A DNA stretch of 64,000 nt, taken from contig CAMXCT020000805.1 in assembly GCA_947184155.2 (NCBI GenBank), positions 1 through 64,000 of the forward strand, written 5' to 3'. This document shows, piece by piece, positions 9,647 through 21,100 of the stretch; position 1 is the first letter of the stretch, and each line of letters starts with the position of its first letter. The notes below the pieces were generated by a model that was given only the letters and a program-made list of their open reading frames with translations, was not told where the DNA came from and made no database searches. The position numbers were made by a program, and so were the translations under genes. The DNA is from Cladocopium goreaui (taxonomy: Eukaryota; Sar; Dinophyceae; Suessiales; Symbiodiniaceae).

Positions 9647-9878
9647 GTAAAACTTTGCACCGCTAAGTTGTGCCTTGAAAACCAAAACAAAACCTATCGC
9701 GATCAAAGTTACCCAAAGGCTTTTCCACAAATAAACAAACGTGAGTCAAACTTTCCGTGCTCTCTCGCTCAAATCACTCCAGACAACAAGCAACGCTTCA
9801 ACACACACTCTGTTTCTCTCGCTCGGGCTTGAGCCAACGAGTATCGTTGACCATTCAGTTCAAATACTGTTTAAAGGT

Positions 9879-9905
9879 GACAAAAACCAAGGAGGGGTTT
9901 TTGTC
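9879..9905. repeat. 10-bp perfect inverted repeat
   Basis: GACAAAAACC at 9879-9888 and GGTTTTTGTC at 9896-9905, with a 7-nt loop. It may mark or lie near the copia LTR; no partner copy is visible in the window. Confidence 0.5.
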
Positions 9906-10077
9906 TAAACTGCAAACTGGATTCCAGTCTTGACGAAATTCCGAAAAGCGATCCACTGAGGATCAAAAGCTTTCATTCGGTTCTCAAACCCATGCAAGAT
10001 GTTGAAATATTTCCAAACTGTTCAAATAATGTTCGGTTTCCTACAAAAACATCACAACTCTCAACTACAAAACGAGA

Positions 10078-10107
10078 CGAGTGCAACCGCAGTGTCGGTT
10101 GTGCTCG
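10078..10107 (+). repeat. 12-bp hairpin, fully paired only as plus-sense RNA
   Basis: CGAGTGCAACCG pairs with CGGTTGTGCTCG across a 6-nt loop. All 12 pairs form if the two T/G positions are G-U wobbles in plus-strand RNA; the minus-strand RNA would have two A-C mismatches there. Confidence 0.45.
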
Positions 10108-10120
10108 TTGAGCGTCATGA

Positions 10121-10138
10121 GATGCTCTATGAAGCATC
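10121..10138. repeat. 6-bp hairpin GATGCT/AGCATC
   Basis: Perfect 6-bp stem with a 6-nt loop, immediately after the 12-bp hairpin. Function unknown. Confidence 0.3.
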
Positions 10139-10978
10139 GATCATCCAAAAACGTCCAAAAGTATATCTTCTACAGATGATATTCGGTCAAATCAAAACTA
10201 CAAACTACGATCTGTCCATTCACAATCGTTCCAAGTCAAAATAGGCTCGTCCATAGACGATACTTGGTGAAATCAAAACTGTGCAACGTCACTGATCTCT
10301 CAGCGCTATACCAGGTAGGATTTTCACACATGAGGCGCATGATTGCTGAGACAAAGAGTGGCCCGGGCGCACTTGTTTGTGAATCCCGTTTCCCATGTTG
10401 GGTGTTTGCGCCACTGAATGGGTTTCATTTTTACAAAATTGCCAACCTTCTTCTCTTCCAAACTAGACTGGGGCTGGTGTAGGAACGGTCAATTTGCACC
10501 TCCCAAAATATTCCACCGCTGCAGTCTTTCAACCCCATGCCGCATAGAAATTATATGAAAAACATGCATTTCGAATATGAAATGGTTGGAATTGGATCAA
10601 TCTAAAAATCAGTATATTGCGAATGGCATGGCGATGCTTCTGACAACAGAGACTCGCCCGAGTCCCTTTTTGCTTGCCAGGCTGCAGTAACTGCAAAACG
10701 ACCATGTCCACCTCACAGTTGACTAAAGGTACATCTCGCAGTAGAGCTCCACTCTGTTTTGAACTTCTGTTTGCCTCTTTCTGGGCGTCCAGAGGGAATC
10801 AACTTCCCGCCCAGGGGAAACGGTGGGAAGGAAGAAAAAGAAAAAAAAAACACCTCTCTGTACACCAGCTCCTCAGCAAGCACAGGAATCGTGAAGCAGA
10901 GTGCAGAACGTTTTGCCCTGAGAGGATAGACTAGCGGTGGGATCATCACTATGCAACTGCCATGCGACCCTTTCTGTT

Positions 10979-10995
10979 CCCAAGGGTACCTTGGG
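10979..10995. repeat. TRC-loop hairpin
   Basis: CCCAAGGGTACCTTGGG: 7-bp stem and 3-nt loop. Equivalent to the copy at 51063-51079 in element B. Confidence 0.6.
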
Positions 10996-11379
10996 TAATG
11001 GAAAAAATAATGGATAAAGTTTTTCAGTGACCTGCATCGAGTTGCAAAGGCTCCTTCAGACTGATAAAAACTACGAAAAAGAAAACGGTTTAATCTTTTA
11101 CTGTCTCTGAATCTCGTTTTCTGTCTGTCTGTAGTTTAGTCCTGTAGCGTGCCATTTTCTCTGACCCTCCGATCTACCTGCGCATTGTAGTCCACTGCAC
11201 AAGCACAAGCTTGTAGGTTAGTTTTTTTGCGTCTTCGGTGCTCCAGGCCTTTCTACTCGAGTGCCGTACCAATGGTAAGGTGCAGCAGGTCGCGCTGAAT
11301 AACACTGCCCTTCAGCGCTACTTGCCACTTAGATTGTTACCTTGTCGAATGAAGCATCTCATAGTAGAAACGAATGGAT

Positions 11380-11398
11380 GACACTTCCCTGTCCATGC
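11380..11398 (+). repeat. SINE target-site duplication, left copy
   Basis: A 19-bp sequence starting GACACTTCCC is repeated exactly at 11542-11560 on the other side of the SINE. Confidence 0.9.
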
Positions 11399-11541
11399 AG
11401 GTGTCCTCGTGGCTCAGTTGGTAGGGCGTCGTTCTTGACGACGCGGACAGACTGCCGGTGGTGGTTCGATTCCCCGCTGGTCCGCGAGTAAGCCTCAAGT
11501 GGTGACCCGCCGAAAGGCAAAGGGCGCCGGCCAAAAAAAAA
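11399..11541 (+). mobile_element. tRNA-derived SINE with A-tail and perfect 19-bp TSD
   Basis: A 143-bp insertion. It holds a pol III A box TGGCTCAGTTGG (11410-11421) and a B box GGTTCGATTCC (11463-11473). Between them CGTCG/CGACG forms a 5-bp anticodon-like stem on a 7-nt loop TTCTTGA, where the CTT triplet would suggest a Lys-type ancestor. The long segment before the T arm and the weak T and acceptor stems mean it is not a functional tRNA. The body ends in an A9 tail (11533-11541) followed directly by the second 19-bp target duplication. The homologous site in element B, near 50,690, has a single copy of the target and no SINE, so insertion came after B and C separated. It was presumably mobilised by a LINE. 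Confidence 0.9.
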
Positions 11542-11560
11542 GACACTTCCCTGTCCATGC
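11542..11560 (+). repeat. SINE target-site duplication, right copy
   Basis: Exact 19-bp repeat of 11380-11398. Confidence 0.9.
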
Positions 11561-12213
11561 TCAGATGCCAACAAATGCTGGGTAGTTATTGCTGACTCGC
11601 ATGTCTTAGGGAAAGATATATCTTCTCTGCTCCAACCATAATGGTTACCATCAGCACACTACCCAAGCACTCAACCCCTAATCGCCCACCTTGTAGCTAA
11701 CCCTGCGGGTGGATGTTCCACAAAACTGGCCAAATGGATAAAGGTTGCTCCCAGAAATAACTCTTGCCCAATTGTCATTAGTCCAGTTTACCACATTGAA
11801 GAAGGCCTTGTTCTAATAGTTATTGCCGTGTTGGTAGCAGAGCCAAGCTGAGCAACGCCTATGCTTAGAGTTGGTTTCCCACTATCATTTGCCAGCCGGC
11901 GCACTATCTTAGCCTAAGTTATAGTACTGCAATCAACGCGGATATACGAAACTCCGCAGAATTGCCCAATAAATGGGGTTCACTCCCGGGTGATGGACAT
12001 CACTTCCACACGACACCGCTGAAGATCCATGGCCATGCGCCACCGACGCAGGACAGAGAAGTACCACAATGACGCCTCCCTCGTGCGGAGTAATTGAGCC
12101 GGTAGGACATTCAGTGCCGCCAAGTTCAAGTAGATAGTGCTCTCGCCGCCCATTGCACCTCATACTCAGAGCTTGATAGCCTAGAGTGCTAGCAGTGTAG
12201 GATAGCTGCTATT

Positions 12214-12230
12214 CCCAAGGGTACCTTGGG
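12214..12230. repeat. TRC-loop hairpin
   Basis: CCCAAGGGTACCTTGGG followed by TAATGG, as at 10979 and 14045; equivalent to 50016-50032 in element B. Confidence 0.6.
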
Positions 12231-14044
12231 TAATGGCGAGATTCTTAACTACTACTCCGAAATGCGGTACACTGCCCCAAACCGGTGCCATCTTAGTGTT
12301 CTGTACTTAATTCGCGCCGAAACAGCCTTTGCCTTGCCTTATATGCCAGACGGCGGCATGCAGCCGTGAAGCTCTCTTTGGCCAGCAAGTCTTGGCGCTG
12401 GTGTCCTGGACGGAGTCCAACCGGAGCACCAGGCATTAGTTTGCGATAGCTCGTACACCTGCGCGTCAAGTAAGCTGCTCTTGCACGGTCTTGCCTTTTT
12501 CTGCCAAGGCCCATGGCCTAAGGATCAAGTTTTTGGGCCACAAGTGTTACTCCAAAATCTATTAGCACAGAACAGCGCAAACTCTATGGGCGTCAACAAT
12601 CAGTCACAGGTAGCTGGCAAGATTTTCTGGCAAATAAGTTCTTGCACAGACCAGCCTCTTGGACAAACTACCCTCTAGGACATCGCAAGAGCTCCCAACG
12701 AAGATCAAGGACCATGTTAAATGTTGATGGAAGTACTTCCGCGCATCGATGCACTTAGGCCTCTTCGGATTGGTACAAGGCACAAAAAGGAGCTGTGGCC
12801 ACGGTGAGCTCTCCAGTTGCCGCATTTGAATCGGAATCACCATCTGTCCAAAGGAAAGATATAAAAGGTATCCCTTTGACCCACAGCTGTGCCCGATAAT
12901 TGTAATTTACCGCATAATTTCAAGCTTTTTCACTTTTTTCGGGCATATCCTTTTGGAAGGTTTTGATTGCGGGCCTTGTGACAAATACTGAGTGACCATG
13001 GAACTATTCAATAATTTTTCAGAGATTGATGAACTCCTCAGACATGCTGCTAACAGCTGCTGGAAAGACTGGTGTTTCCTAATTACTGGTGGCATAGCTC
13101 CAGCCAATGTCCTTGGCTCTGTACCACAGGGGTGTTTCTCTAGTCATTGGCTGCCCTTAAGTAATTACCTGGGGATGACACTACACCAAATACTATTACA
13201 TTGTTGTAACGGCTTCAACATTTGCCTCCTTACTGCCACAGTCCAATCTAGACTTCCAAGTATGCAGGACGCTAAGAATAGCCGAATAGCCACTAGGGCC
13301 TCAAAACATACTATTGACATGTTACAGTAGGAGGTGCGTAAGTGCATACTACCTGTCTATCTTTGTCAGTGCGTCCGTGAAATTTGGCTAGAGCTTACCC
13401 GCCTCTGTTTTTCCTGTCCACCACCCTGTTTGCTGCCGAACGTCCATTAGCGCTGTACAGCATTTCGGACCTGATTCATGCACAGGGCAGCGCGCAGCGC
13501 AACTGCTGACCATGTTCGTGCCTTACTCCAGCAGCTCCTTTTTGTCCATCGTGTTAAACTTTTGGCCATGAGATTGCAGTACCAGTTGGAGGAAACCATG
13601 GATGACCTGGACGACATAGGGTTTGACGAGCAAGTACTAAGCGGAGTATTACGAACCGCCCACCTGGAGATCAGTGCATTTATCGCCCGCTGTGACCGAA
13701 CAATGCTCACGACGGAACAACGCATCCTACGTATACTACGGCGATGAAGTGCGGAGCAGTAATGTACAGATAGAATTTTTCAACTCGGCTACACTGAGTG
13801 CCCACCTGCTGCCAAAAAACAGTCAAGCAGTCAGCAATCCGTACTCCCTCGAAACCACCCTAGGCCCCCTCCAACAGGTGAGTCGACACATTGTAGGTGT
13901 ACCCCCCCGCTTAAGAATAGAACGGATTGAAACTGCTTCCCGCACTCAACCATCTATCTCAGCAGTCCCTCATGCCTTCACCCCCCGCTGTGCCCCTCAC
14001 ATCAGTAGGAACATGACACATGTGTCTTTCATTCCTCCACTGTT

Positions 14045-14061
14045 CCCAAGGGCACCTTGGG
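14045..14061. repeat. TRC-loop hairpin
   Basis: CCCAAGGGCACCTTGGG: same stem, loop GCA instead of GTA; equivalent to 48635-48651. Confidence 0.6.
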
Positions 14062-14599
14062 TAATGGTGAGGGTTCAGCTTCGCTTTCACCCTACCAGGC
14101 ACTCATCTCACATGGTTCACACACTCATGACTGTCACCCCTCCTCCCAATATCCTGACGGCCATATATCCTCTCACTAATGTGTACTCCTTGCTGATAGT
14201 GCTCCTCAGGGTCCATCGTTTCTAGCATATCTTGCACAGGTAGTCACCTCCTCCTGTCATGTGCTGCTGCCCCACCACTTGCCCTGCCCCTTGCTACCTC
14301 CTCCTGTGTCATGTCTCTACTACCGAACCACAATGCACCTTCACTCCAATCCTGTCACCGGTTACATGTTGCACATACTTCCCACCGTTGCAGTGTCTGG
14401 TATTTTGTCAACTGTGCCTGAACCGAACATGATTCACTGTCTCCGTCAGCAGCCGTTGGCTCGAACTGTGAGGACATCGCACCTGCATAAGCCAGTGTTG
14501 CCTGGATCCTCATTGACCCCAACTTCTAATTTGCTCGCCCGTTCATACATTCAAGCCAACACGGGGTTCTCGTTGTTTGGCCGCTGCCCGCAATAGCGA

Positions 14600-15576
14600 G
14601 TGGTTCCTGTCGTTTGGTCTAACCATACGCCGTGCAACTGCCTCCACTCCGGAGAGTGCTGCCACTGCAGGGTACCTGCTGCTGGTATGCCGAAGCCAAA
14701 CCCTTTTCCGTCTGGCCAAATCAATGTTTCTGATCAACACCTACTGGACATATCGGCTGGAATGAATTGGGACATGCCAGCAGCCAGCAAAGTTCGCTTT
14801 CTTGCAGTGAGGGGCACAATATGGGTAGGAGATTGCCAAACAACATATAACTTTACGCTGGTAGAATACCACTTGCCTATTGACGAGGTGCCATGGCTTC
14901 TCTTTTCTACTCTTGCAGACGTTCTTGAGAAAGAGTTTGACCCTGCCTTTTGGGAGACCGTTAATTACGGCCGGAAAGAGAGGTGGGGCTTTCTTGAACC
15001 ACCCTGGGATGGGAAAGTCTACGGTGCTGCGCCACCGTATACCCAAGTCCGACTATCCATCTTTAATCGTGACGCTCACACCATGCGAGTTGTGCAACCT
15101 TTTGTGTGGAACCATACCCACCTGAAAGTTCACCCGAACGGAGCAATGATTTTCCATGAGCAAAAGAGATTAGCTTTCCTGCTGCCTTTGATCGTGGAAG
15201 CCCATGAGTTGCTACCGCCTAAGCCATTGTTCTGGGTCACTGATGACAATACCATCCCATTGTGGAGAACCACCCTGTGGACGCATGAAGAAACTGTACA
15301 GTGGTTAGCTGAGACCGGAGAGCCGTACCCACCTGAGCTACGAGATGAAATTCAGCCACGCATTGACCGACTTAAATCTTCGCAGCATGTGAAACGGGCA
15401 CTGCCTCCGCCTCCGCCGCTACCAACCAGGTGGACGGAGCGATCCGCAGCAAAGCAGCCAGTACAAAAACTGCAAGCAGACACTCCACAGGACCCCAAGG
15501 GTACTCAGAGCACGCCACAGCAAGTGGCTGACCGAGAGCGGCAATATATGGAATTGCAGTCTATCATTCATCAGGC
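14600..15576 (+). pseudogene. ORF-X, element C copy, truncated by element A
   Basis: Truncated relative of the ORF-X at 46412-48094, about 90% identical in protein by eye. It holds the Cys-rich head (PCNC, GECCHC), the folded middle (FDPAFW, GRKERWGFLEPPWDGKVYG, FVWNHTHLKVHPNG) and the P-rich start of the tail, then stops matching after the codons for IIHQA at 15576. The next bases are the reverse complement of element A's A9 tail, and the ~37 nt that follow in frame to 15613 are foreign. No ATG precedes the conserved head (first ATG at 14687), so the authentic start may be in a spliced upstream exon. Function unknown. Confidence 0.65.
14667..14679. repeat. TRC-loop hairpin within ORF-X
   Basis: GCAGG and CCTGC pair across GTA. 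It lies in the Cys-rich head of ORF-X; the element-B equivalent (about 47,992-48,004) has one changed end pair. Confidence 0.4.
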
Positions 15577-18174
15577 GATTTTTTTTTCCTCCGGTTTGGC
15601 CGATTCGCACTAGGCACGGTCCTTACAATAGCGTAAGCGGTGAAAAGCATTTAGAAAAAGGACTCGTGTGGTCCAAAAACGTGGGCAAATCATCACATCA
15701 ACACAAACAAAAAACCAAACAAAAAACGCAACCAAAACGACCCGCAAATCCCCCAGCCAGATTTGCGTTTCGCCATAAAGCAAACAGCGAAGCAACAAAG
15801 AACGGGGCCGGGCCCAAACAAGAACCAAACCAAACAACTTGGGATTTGCCTTGAATACAGTGACCTAAGCCACTGTATTGTCATCAAAAACATGCAAACT
15901 AATTAAGTGCGGCAGAGCGAAAAATTAGTACACGATCACCCAGATTCTAATCATCCATACAACCGTGACTGTCACTCCAGCTCTCTGAAAGGTAGGCAGA
16001 GCAGGAATAGCTGACATTACAGCTCGTATCAGTTGCCATTCTCAATGTCAAAGTTGGTCCTATGATGATGAGTGAAGTTGGAGTCCAATCTCTGTAGTAA
16101 GATACTGCCGCAGTGGTGATGTGACTCAATACCCCCCTCAAGGGGGGTAGGGATTGACAGCCTGTAGGTCATGCAGGACAATAACTGTAATTCATCCCAG
16201 ATGCTGTCATATCGTAGGAAGCCAAGAGGACCTGAAACGGTGCCAATGGTGAAAGATCTCCGCAGATAAAAAGGATCCTCTCCGTAAGGTCATTGCAGAT
16301 GAATAGAATACACTCGTGCAGAGGGAAGGCTTAAGCAAAGAAAGATTGCTACTCAGCGACCTGTACACAATTGCGCCGCTCGCACATGGCAATCGAGCTC
16401 AAGCCACAAACTTGAAGAGGTGGCTAGGTTTGCTGTACCAGCACCAGATTGACTAGCAGGATTCACAAGGTGTCATCGTCCCAGCAAAAACTGCTGCAAG
16501 TCAGATGTTCCAGAGGTTCGCAGTGCATCTCACATAGGGCCACTCTCCCCCTAGAGTGAGCCATGAGCAGAATCACGACGTCCCATCAGCGCACCGATCC
16601 ATGTTGGCAGGCTTTGCTGCACTAGGGCGCTCCAGACTGAACAGCAGGAAGCACCACTGGACAGCGCCAGTAGTGCTCACTGCAGTGCAGCCTGGTCCAT
16701 GGCTCTACCGGGGATCTACCGCCCCTCCCGGAGAAATCGCAGAAACAAAACAGAGCGAGAAGGGCCCTCCCCAGACAGCCAACGAAAAAGCCACATGAAT
16801 CAAACAGCCCAACACCGCAAAAAGACATAAAAGAGGTAAAACGGAGAGGAGGGGACGGTGACAGGAATCTGCCCCACCGCGAACGAATTCAGAGTAACTA
16901 GAGATAAGACCAATGTAGTGAAGGTGAAATGACAGAGCAATGATGTAGAGCGGTAACCTCAGTATCCAGGCAACAGGTAAACCAGAAGACACAACAACCA
17001 CCAAAGAGAACCCTGCCATCATGGGGGAAAGCAAATCACAAAAGGGGGGAGAGGCCAAAACAAAACACACACAACGACACCGGCCACACAGAAGGAGCGA
17101 GGAGAGGAGCCAGGAGGCAGCAGAGGACAGAGGGAGAGGGACACACCCGCACCAGAAGGGGTACAAACGTGCCTTAGCGGAGTTCAAAAAAGGGGCCAAG
17201 GATCATACTATGATGAATACCTCAGTGAGGGTGCACACAGCACTCCAACAACACAGGAAACATGGTGTAGAGGGAACGAGCCCCACACAGGGCCAAAGGC
17301 CTTTAGTGCCATGAGACACAATGAAGAGGGGAAATCAATGCACAACAATCACTCCAAGCACAGAGGCAAGGCAACCAGGCCGTCGCCGGAAGCAACGATA
17401 CCCAGAGGGAGGGACCAGTAAAACCTGGACCAAGGCGCCAAGGAGGAACATCCGAGGGGGAGTGAGGGTCACGTCAGGCAGGGAACAGTAACCACAAACC
17501 GAAAAGGACAGAAAAAGGCACCAACACCTAATGTAGCTCTGCGGATGGCAAAACCTAAGGATGAGTCAGCGAATTCAAGTGCCTTGGTTGGTGGAAGGGG
17601 TGGGGGAGTGGGTGGCTAATCAAGACTACATCTGGGGACAACAACAGCATCTTCACCCATCGATGATTGTCAGGCAAAGACTGCGAGAAAGCGAGTGCGT
17701 GCACTAGGCTTCATGGCAGAGGCAACCTTAGGACAAGCTAAGCTCTCGACGGGACAGCACATTCAGAAAGCGGGTATTAACGAAGCCATGCGGCCCGATC
17801 TGTTATGCCTAAGCTGGCACTCGCACACAAAGCCAACTGTGGCTCCCAACTGATGGAGAGATCTGGGTTAGTTGGAGCCAGGCATGTGTCGCATGATGAG
17901 CCTAACAATTATAAATGGGGAAACTGTGTCTCCTGCTGCATACCAGTGCACCTGTCACGTCTTTGGACAGACACACTGGGTATGAGCAGTACACTTAAGT
18001 AGATGTGACAATTGAACCAATTAGACACGTAAGTCATCTTCCACCACCGTGATTGATGAAACAAAAGCCAACCAATGGGTGAAAACCCAGAGTGAAACAG
18101 AAAAAGATAAGGGGAGGGGGGAGAGGGGGTGGACACACGAAGGAAAGTGTGATACTGGGGGGTTGAGCTGGGGA
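15577..18174 (-). other. Element A 3' region, no supported gene, A9 tail at its end
   Basis: About 2.6 kb downstream of the polyprotein stop. The A9 run is at 15579-15587. Positions about 15,680-15,740 and 16,700-17,500 are pyrimidine-rich on the minus strand, which creates hydrophobic-looking ORFs that I do not accept. A 20-bp palindrome lies at 16130-16149. No equivalents of the two small proteins found after polyprotein B are visible here. Confidence 0.4.
16130..16149. repeat. 20-bp near-perfect palindrome
   Basis: TACCCCCCTCAAGGGGGGTA: 9-bp arms around CA. It does not share the T(A/G)C loop of the dispersed hairpins. Function unknown. Confidence 0.5.
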
Positions 18175-21100
18175 TCATGTCATACCTCTCGTGAAATGTT
18201 CCAGATGGTGTTTTTTGTCTGCTGTAATGGTGTCATACCATTCATTGGTGAGCCCAAATGAAACTGGGTTCACTGCTTGCTGGGCAGTAGCACGCTGATG
18301 AAGCGCTCTGAGCGCCCTTCGATGTTCATCCAGATCTTCCGGAGGGACCCTCCGGCGGACTCGCCTGTCTGGGAAGTTTCGTTCCCGCAGGTTGGTTTGC
18401 AAGGCATGTTCCGCTATATAGACTGCTGGTTGCTGGAATAAAACTCGCTCCGCAAATCTGTCGAGATGGACTGTCCACTCAGCAAACATGTGGCTGTGTG
18501 ACAGTTGCTTCCTGAGTCGCGCCTCTGTTTGATGAAGGCTCCCATTCATATGCCACAATAGTAAAAGACTGTAGTTGGAAGGCCAGTCAAGTGGGCACAG
18601 TGTGGCTGTTTCTTTCCATTTTTCAGGGGTAAGCCCTTCTGGAGAGGGAATAATCACTTCAAGAGTAGTACGATTCGATCCAAGGGGTTGGAGACCTCGC
18701 AGCATACATGGTTCAACGAGCCCTGTGGTGTAGCCATTGATGAGCTCCTGGAAGCTTCCAGCCATTTGAAAGTCTTCATCCAACCCCCGGTGAAAACCAG
18801 GCAAATTTTTAGCAACAAATTTAACTGCTTGGAGCAGCTGCTTTTCTCCTTCCACGGGAGTCTCGTCATAGGAACGTTTCGGGCACGTGATGTTGATTTC
18901 TTGAGGTTTCTGTGCATTCTCAGGAGCATTCTCGAGGAGTTTGGGAGCAATTTTACTGGCCCAACTAGCCGGAAACCATGCCAAGAGGGCAGAGGCGCCA
19001 CTCGTAAGGTCCACTAACCCAGTAGTGCGCCGATGCGGTCGATCTGTGACTAGGACTTTCACAGGGCCACTCGGCGCTCGACTCCGATTCACTTCAGAGC
19101 TCTCGCGGGCTGAGCCAATGAGTTCAGACAGGATGGGCCGAAACCAGTAAGTGGCATACAAAAGGCATTCAGTTTCTGGAGTCACCATGGATTCAGCCAA
19201 TCTCATCAACGAGCTCATCGCCTGGGCGAGCTTCTCTGCCAATCGAATTGTGAGAGCCCTAGCTGTTTGATTAAGGACATCCTCCACCTTGGCACCTTGC
19301 CCGCGCAACCACAGTTCACCGGCCACACTCAGCAAGACGCGCGCAAACTTTTCTTGGATGGCAATCAAGGACAACGTCAGTCTCGCCTGGAGCCATAGCG
19401 GCGGGAGAACGCCAAGGTTTTCTGGTATGCAGAATGGGTTTCCGTCAGGTTGGATATTGTCAATTAACATTGCTAGCTTATCAGCTGCGCTCAAGATCTC
19501 GTCCTCAGAGGGATCTTCGGCTGCTTCAGGTATGGGTGGACACCATGAGATGGTAGGGTCTTCTGGATCACTTTCTCCATCGGTAGAGGCTGCTTCTTCA
19601 TCCGAGGATGGGTCACTCACTGTGTCTCTTGCACCCTCCGGGCTTGCAAGTTTCATAGTGCCTGGATCAAATTGGCGATCTAGTGTGGCCAAAAGCTCAG
19701 GTTGCAACCGATGGGCATCAAAGTAATGGATACCAGGGATTACCACAAGTTGTCGATCCTGTATACCAGCATGAAAGAAAACCTTGTGACCTCTGTGTCG
19801 ATGAACGAGGGCTGGGGACCCATTGTAAGCTGCACACAGCCAGAGGGGAGATCTGTAACCATCCGCGGCGTAACCATATAGGTACTCACGATCAATTGAG
19901 CAGGGGAAAAATCCGCTGGTCGTCAGCACATGGTCACGTGTGCGGGACTCTAGCGCTGCGAGGACATTAGGGGGAAGCCGTAGCCTGTCTCTGCATGCCA
20001 CTACCAGCCGATATCGTCTCCACGCTCGTGTGCCATTGGTGGTCACTATCATGGCAATAGCAAGGGGCGGTTTATCTTGGGGAGTAAAGGGCACCGATAA
20101 TCCCCAGTCCAGTATGGCACATCTGTCGCTGGGGTAGTTTGTAGGGCCATGGTACTGAATGTCACGGGCTTTCAACGTGAAGTATCCGTAATGGTAAACC
20201 CCTATTGTCTGGGCCATTCCAATCATGCCTGCCATGTCAAGAGGCGAGACAATATAGGTATGGTCGATGGCTCTTGTCAGCGCTACAGTTGCCCTTCCAT
20301 AGCAGTCCTCGCGCTCGTCTGCTGTTGAATCTCTCCGTCCTCCACTAAGAAAGCCTACCCCTGTTTGAACAATGACAGCAATGCGAGCTGTCGCTCCTGC
20401 AGCAGAGGAGGTGGTGGAAACTCGCAGCCCGCCATACCACTCGGTCTGAAAGCCATGTTGGAGTAGCAAATTATGTACAGCCGTACGGTTGCATAAGACA
20501 AGCAGCTGCGAGGTCGCTCCCTGTTGCAAGTTACGATAATAATTCTTCAGGTAGGTACAGAAGGCAACCACATCCTCAACTGCAGACCTGAGATCCTTAG
20601 GGGCTTTCCACAATACTGTGCGGAAGCCTCCAATGGCTACAGTGGACTCATGTGGCACGAAATGGCCAATGTAGATATGGTTGGACTCATGGAGGACTAA
20701 CTCCGGATATCGAACTGCAACAATGGCTTGGTAGGTCAGCATGGAAACTCGTGAGCTGTTAGGGAGAATGATGCCCCATCGATGAGGACCACAGAGTCCA
20801 GCTGCTTCAAGGGTCGTGGTGCACGCAGGTACCCCAAACTCCTCTGGTGCTGTGGCAATCAGCAAGACTGCGAGCACCGCTGCAATGAGGCTGCTGTGTG
20901 CATCCAGCTGGCACGAAATTCGGCAGTGGAACACCCGCCTTAGGGCGACAGGCAGCTCGTAATCTTGCGGAGTGGATGTCCATGGGCCACTGTGCGGCTT
21001 GTTTGCAAGCCTCAGCAGACTGAAGAGCTCCGACTCCGGATCTTGGCTCGCATCAGGCCACAGCTGAGCTACGAGGGCTGCCATTCGTGCTGGTGGAAAA

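Larger units (their letters stand above)
1..9905 (-). mobile_element. Ty1/copia-type LTR retrotransposon, 3' end beyond the left edge
   Basis: The order gag, protease, integrase, RT, RNase H on the minus strand (4309-9519, continuing in 3005-4312) is the Ty1/copia order, with integrase before RT. Extra ORFs (1051-3240 and perhaps 1-581) follow. Neither LTR can be confirmed, because the 3' LTR would lie left of the window. The 5' limit is uncertain; I placed it after the strong inverted repeat at 9879-9905. The element is probably not autonomous as it stands because the RT/RNase H junction is broken. Confidence 0.75.
9906..10674. other. Gene-free interval with several hairpins
   Basis: No ORF here looks like a gene. 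Besides the hairpins at 10078-10107 and 10121-10138 there is a short inverted repeat TCGTC/GACGA near 10250. It could be LTR or flank of the copia element; I see no other structure. Confidence 0.4.
10675..15576 (+). mobile_element. Element C, 5' piece (inverted relative of element B 5' end)
   Basis: Read on the plus strand this matches the reverse complement of about 47,110-51,388 at roughly 75-80% by eye, with many indels. The shared left edge starts at TGCCAGGCTG (10675, equivalent to 51388), beyond which the flanks are unrelated, so this is probably the true 5' end of the element family. The first ~3.9 kb hold no ORF I can support but contain the short TRC-loop hairpins and a SINE. The piece ends abruptly inside ORF-X at 15576, where element A's A-tail begins. 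Confidence 0.65.

Noticed and set aside
9185..9730. Minus-strand ORF with a hydrophobic start overlapping the gag 5' end
   Set aside because: Its first ~60 codons lie in the leader and the rest is an off-frame reading of gag. A short upstream ORF is possible but not supported.
9820..9840. TTGGCTCAAG on the minus strand, matching the end of the dinoflagellate spliced leader
   Set aside because: Only about 10 nt match and the preceding CCGTAGCCATT part is missing; similar short matches near 26,545 and 29,855 are also incomplete.
11399..11490. Functional tRNA gene
   Set aside because: A and B boxes are present but the acceptor and T stems do not pair and the region before the T arm is too long; the TSDs and A-tail show a SINE.
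16622..17199. Hydrophobic minus-strand ORFs resembling membrane proteins
   Set aside because: They coincide with a purine-rich plus strand (pyrimidine-rich minus strand), where C/T codons give Leu/Ser/Phe/Pro runs by composition alone; no homology between copies.
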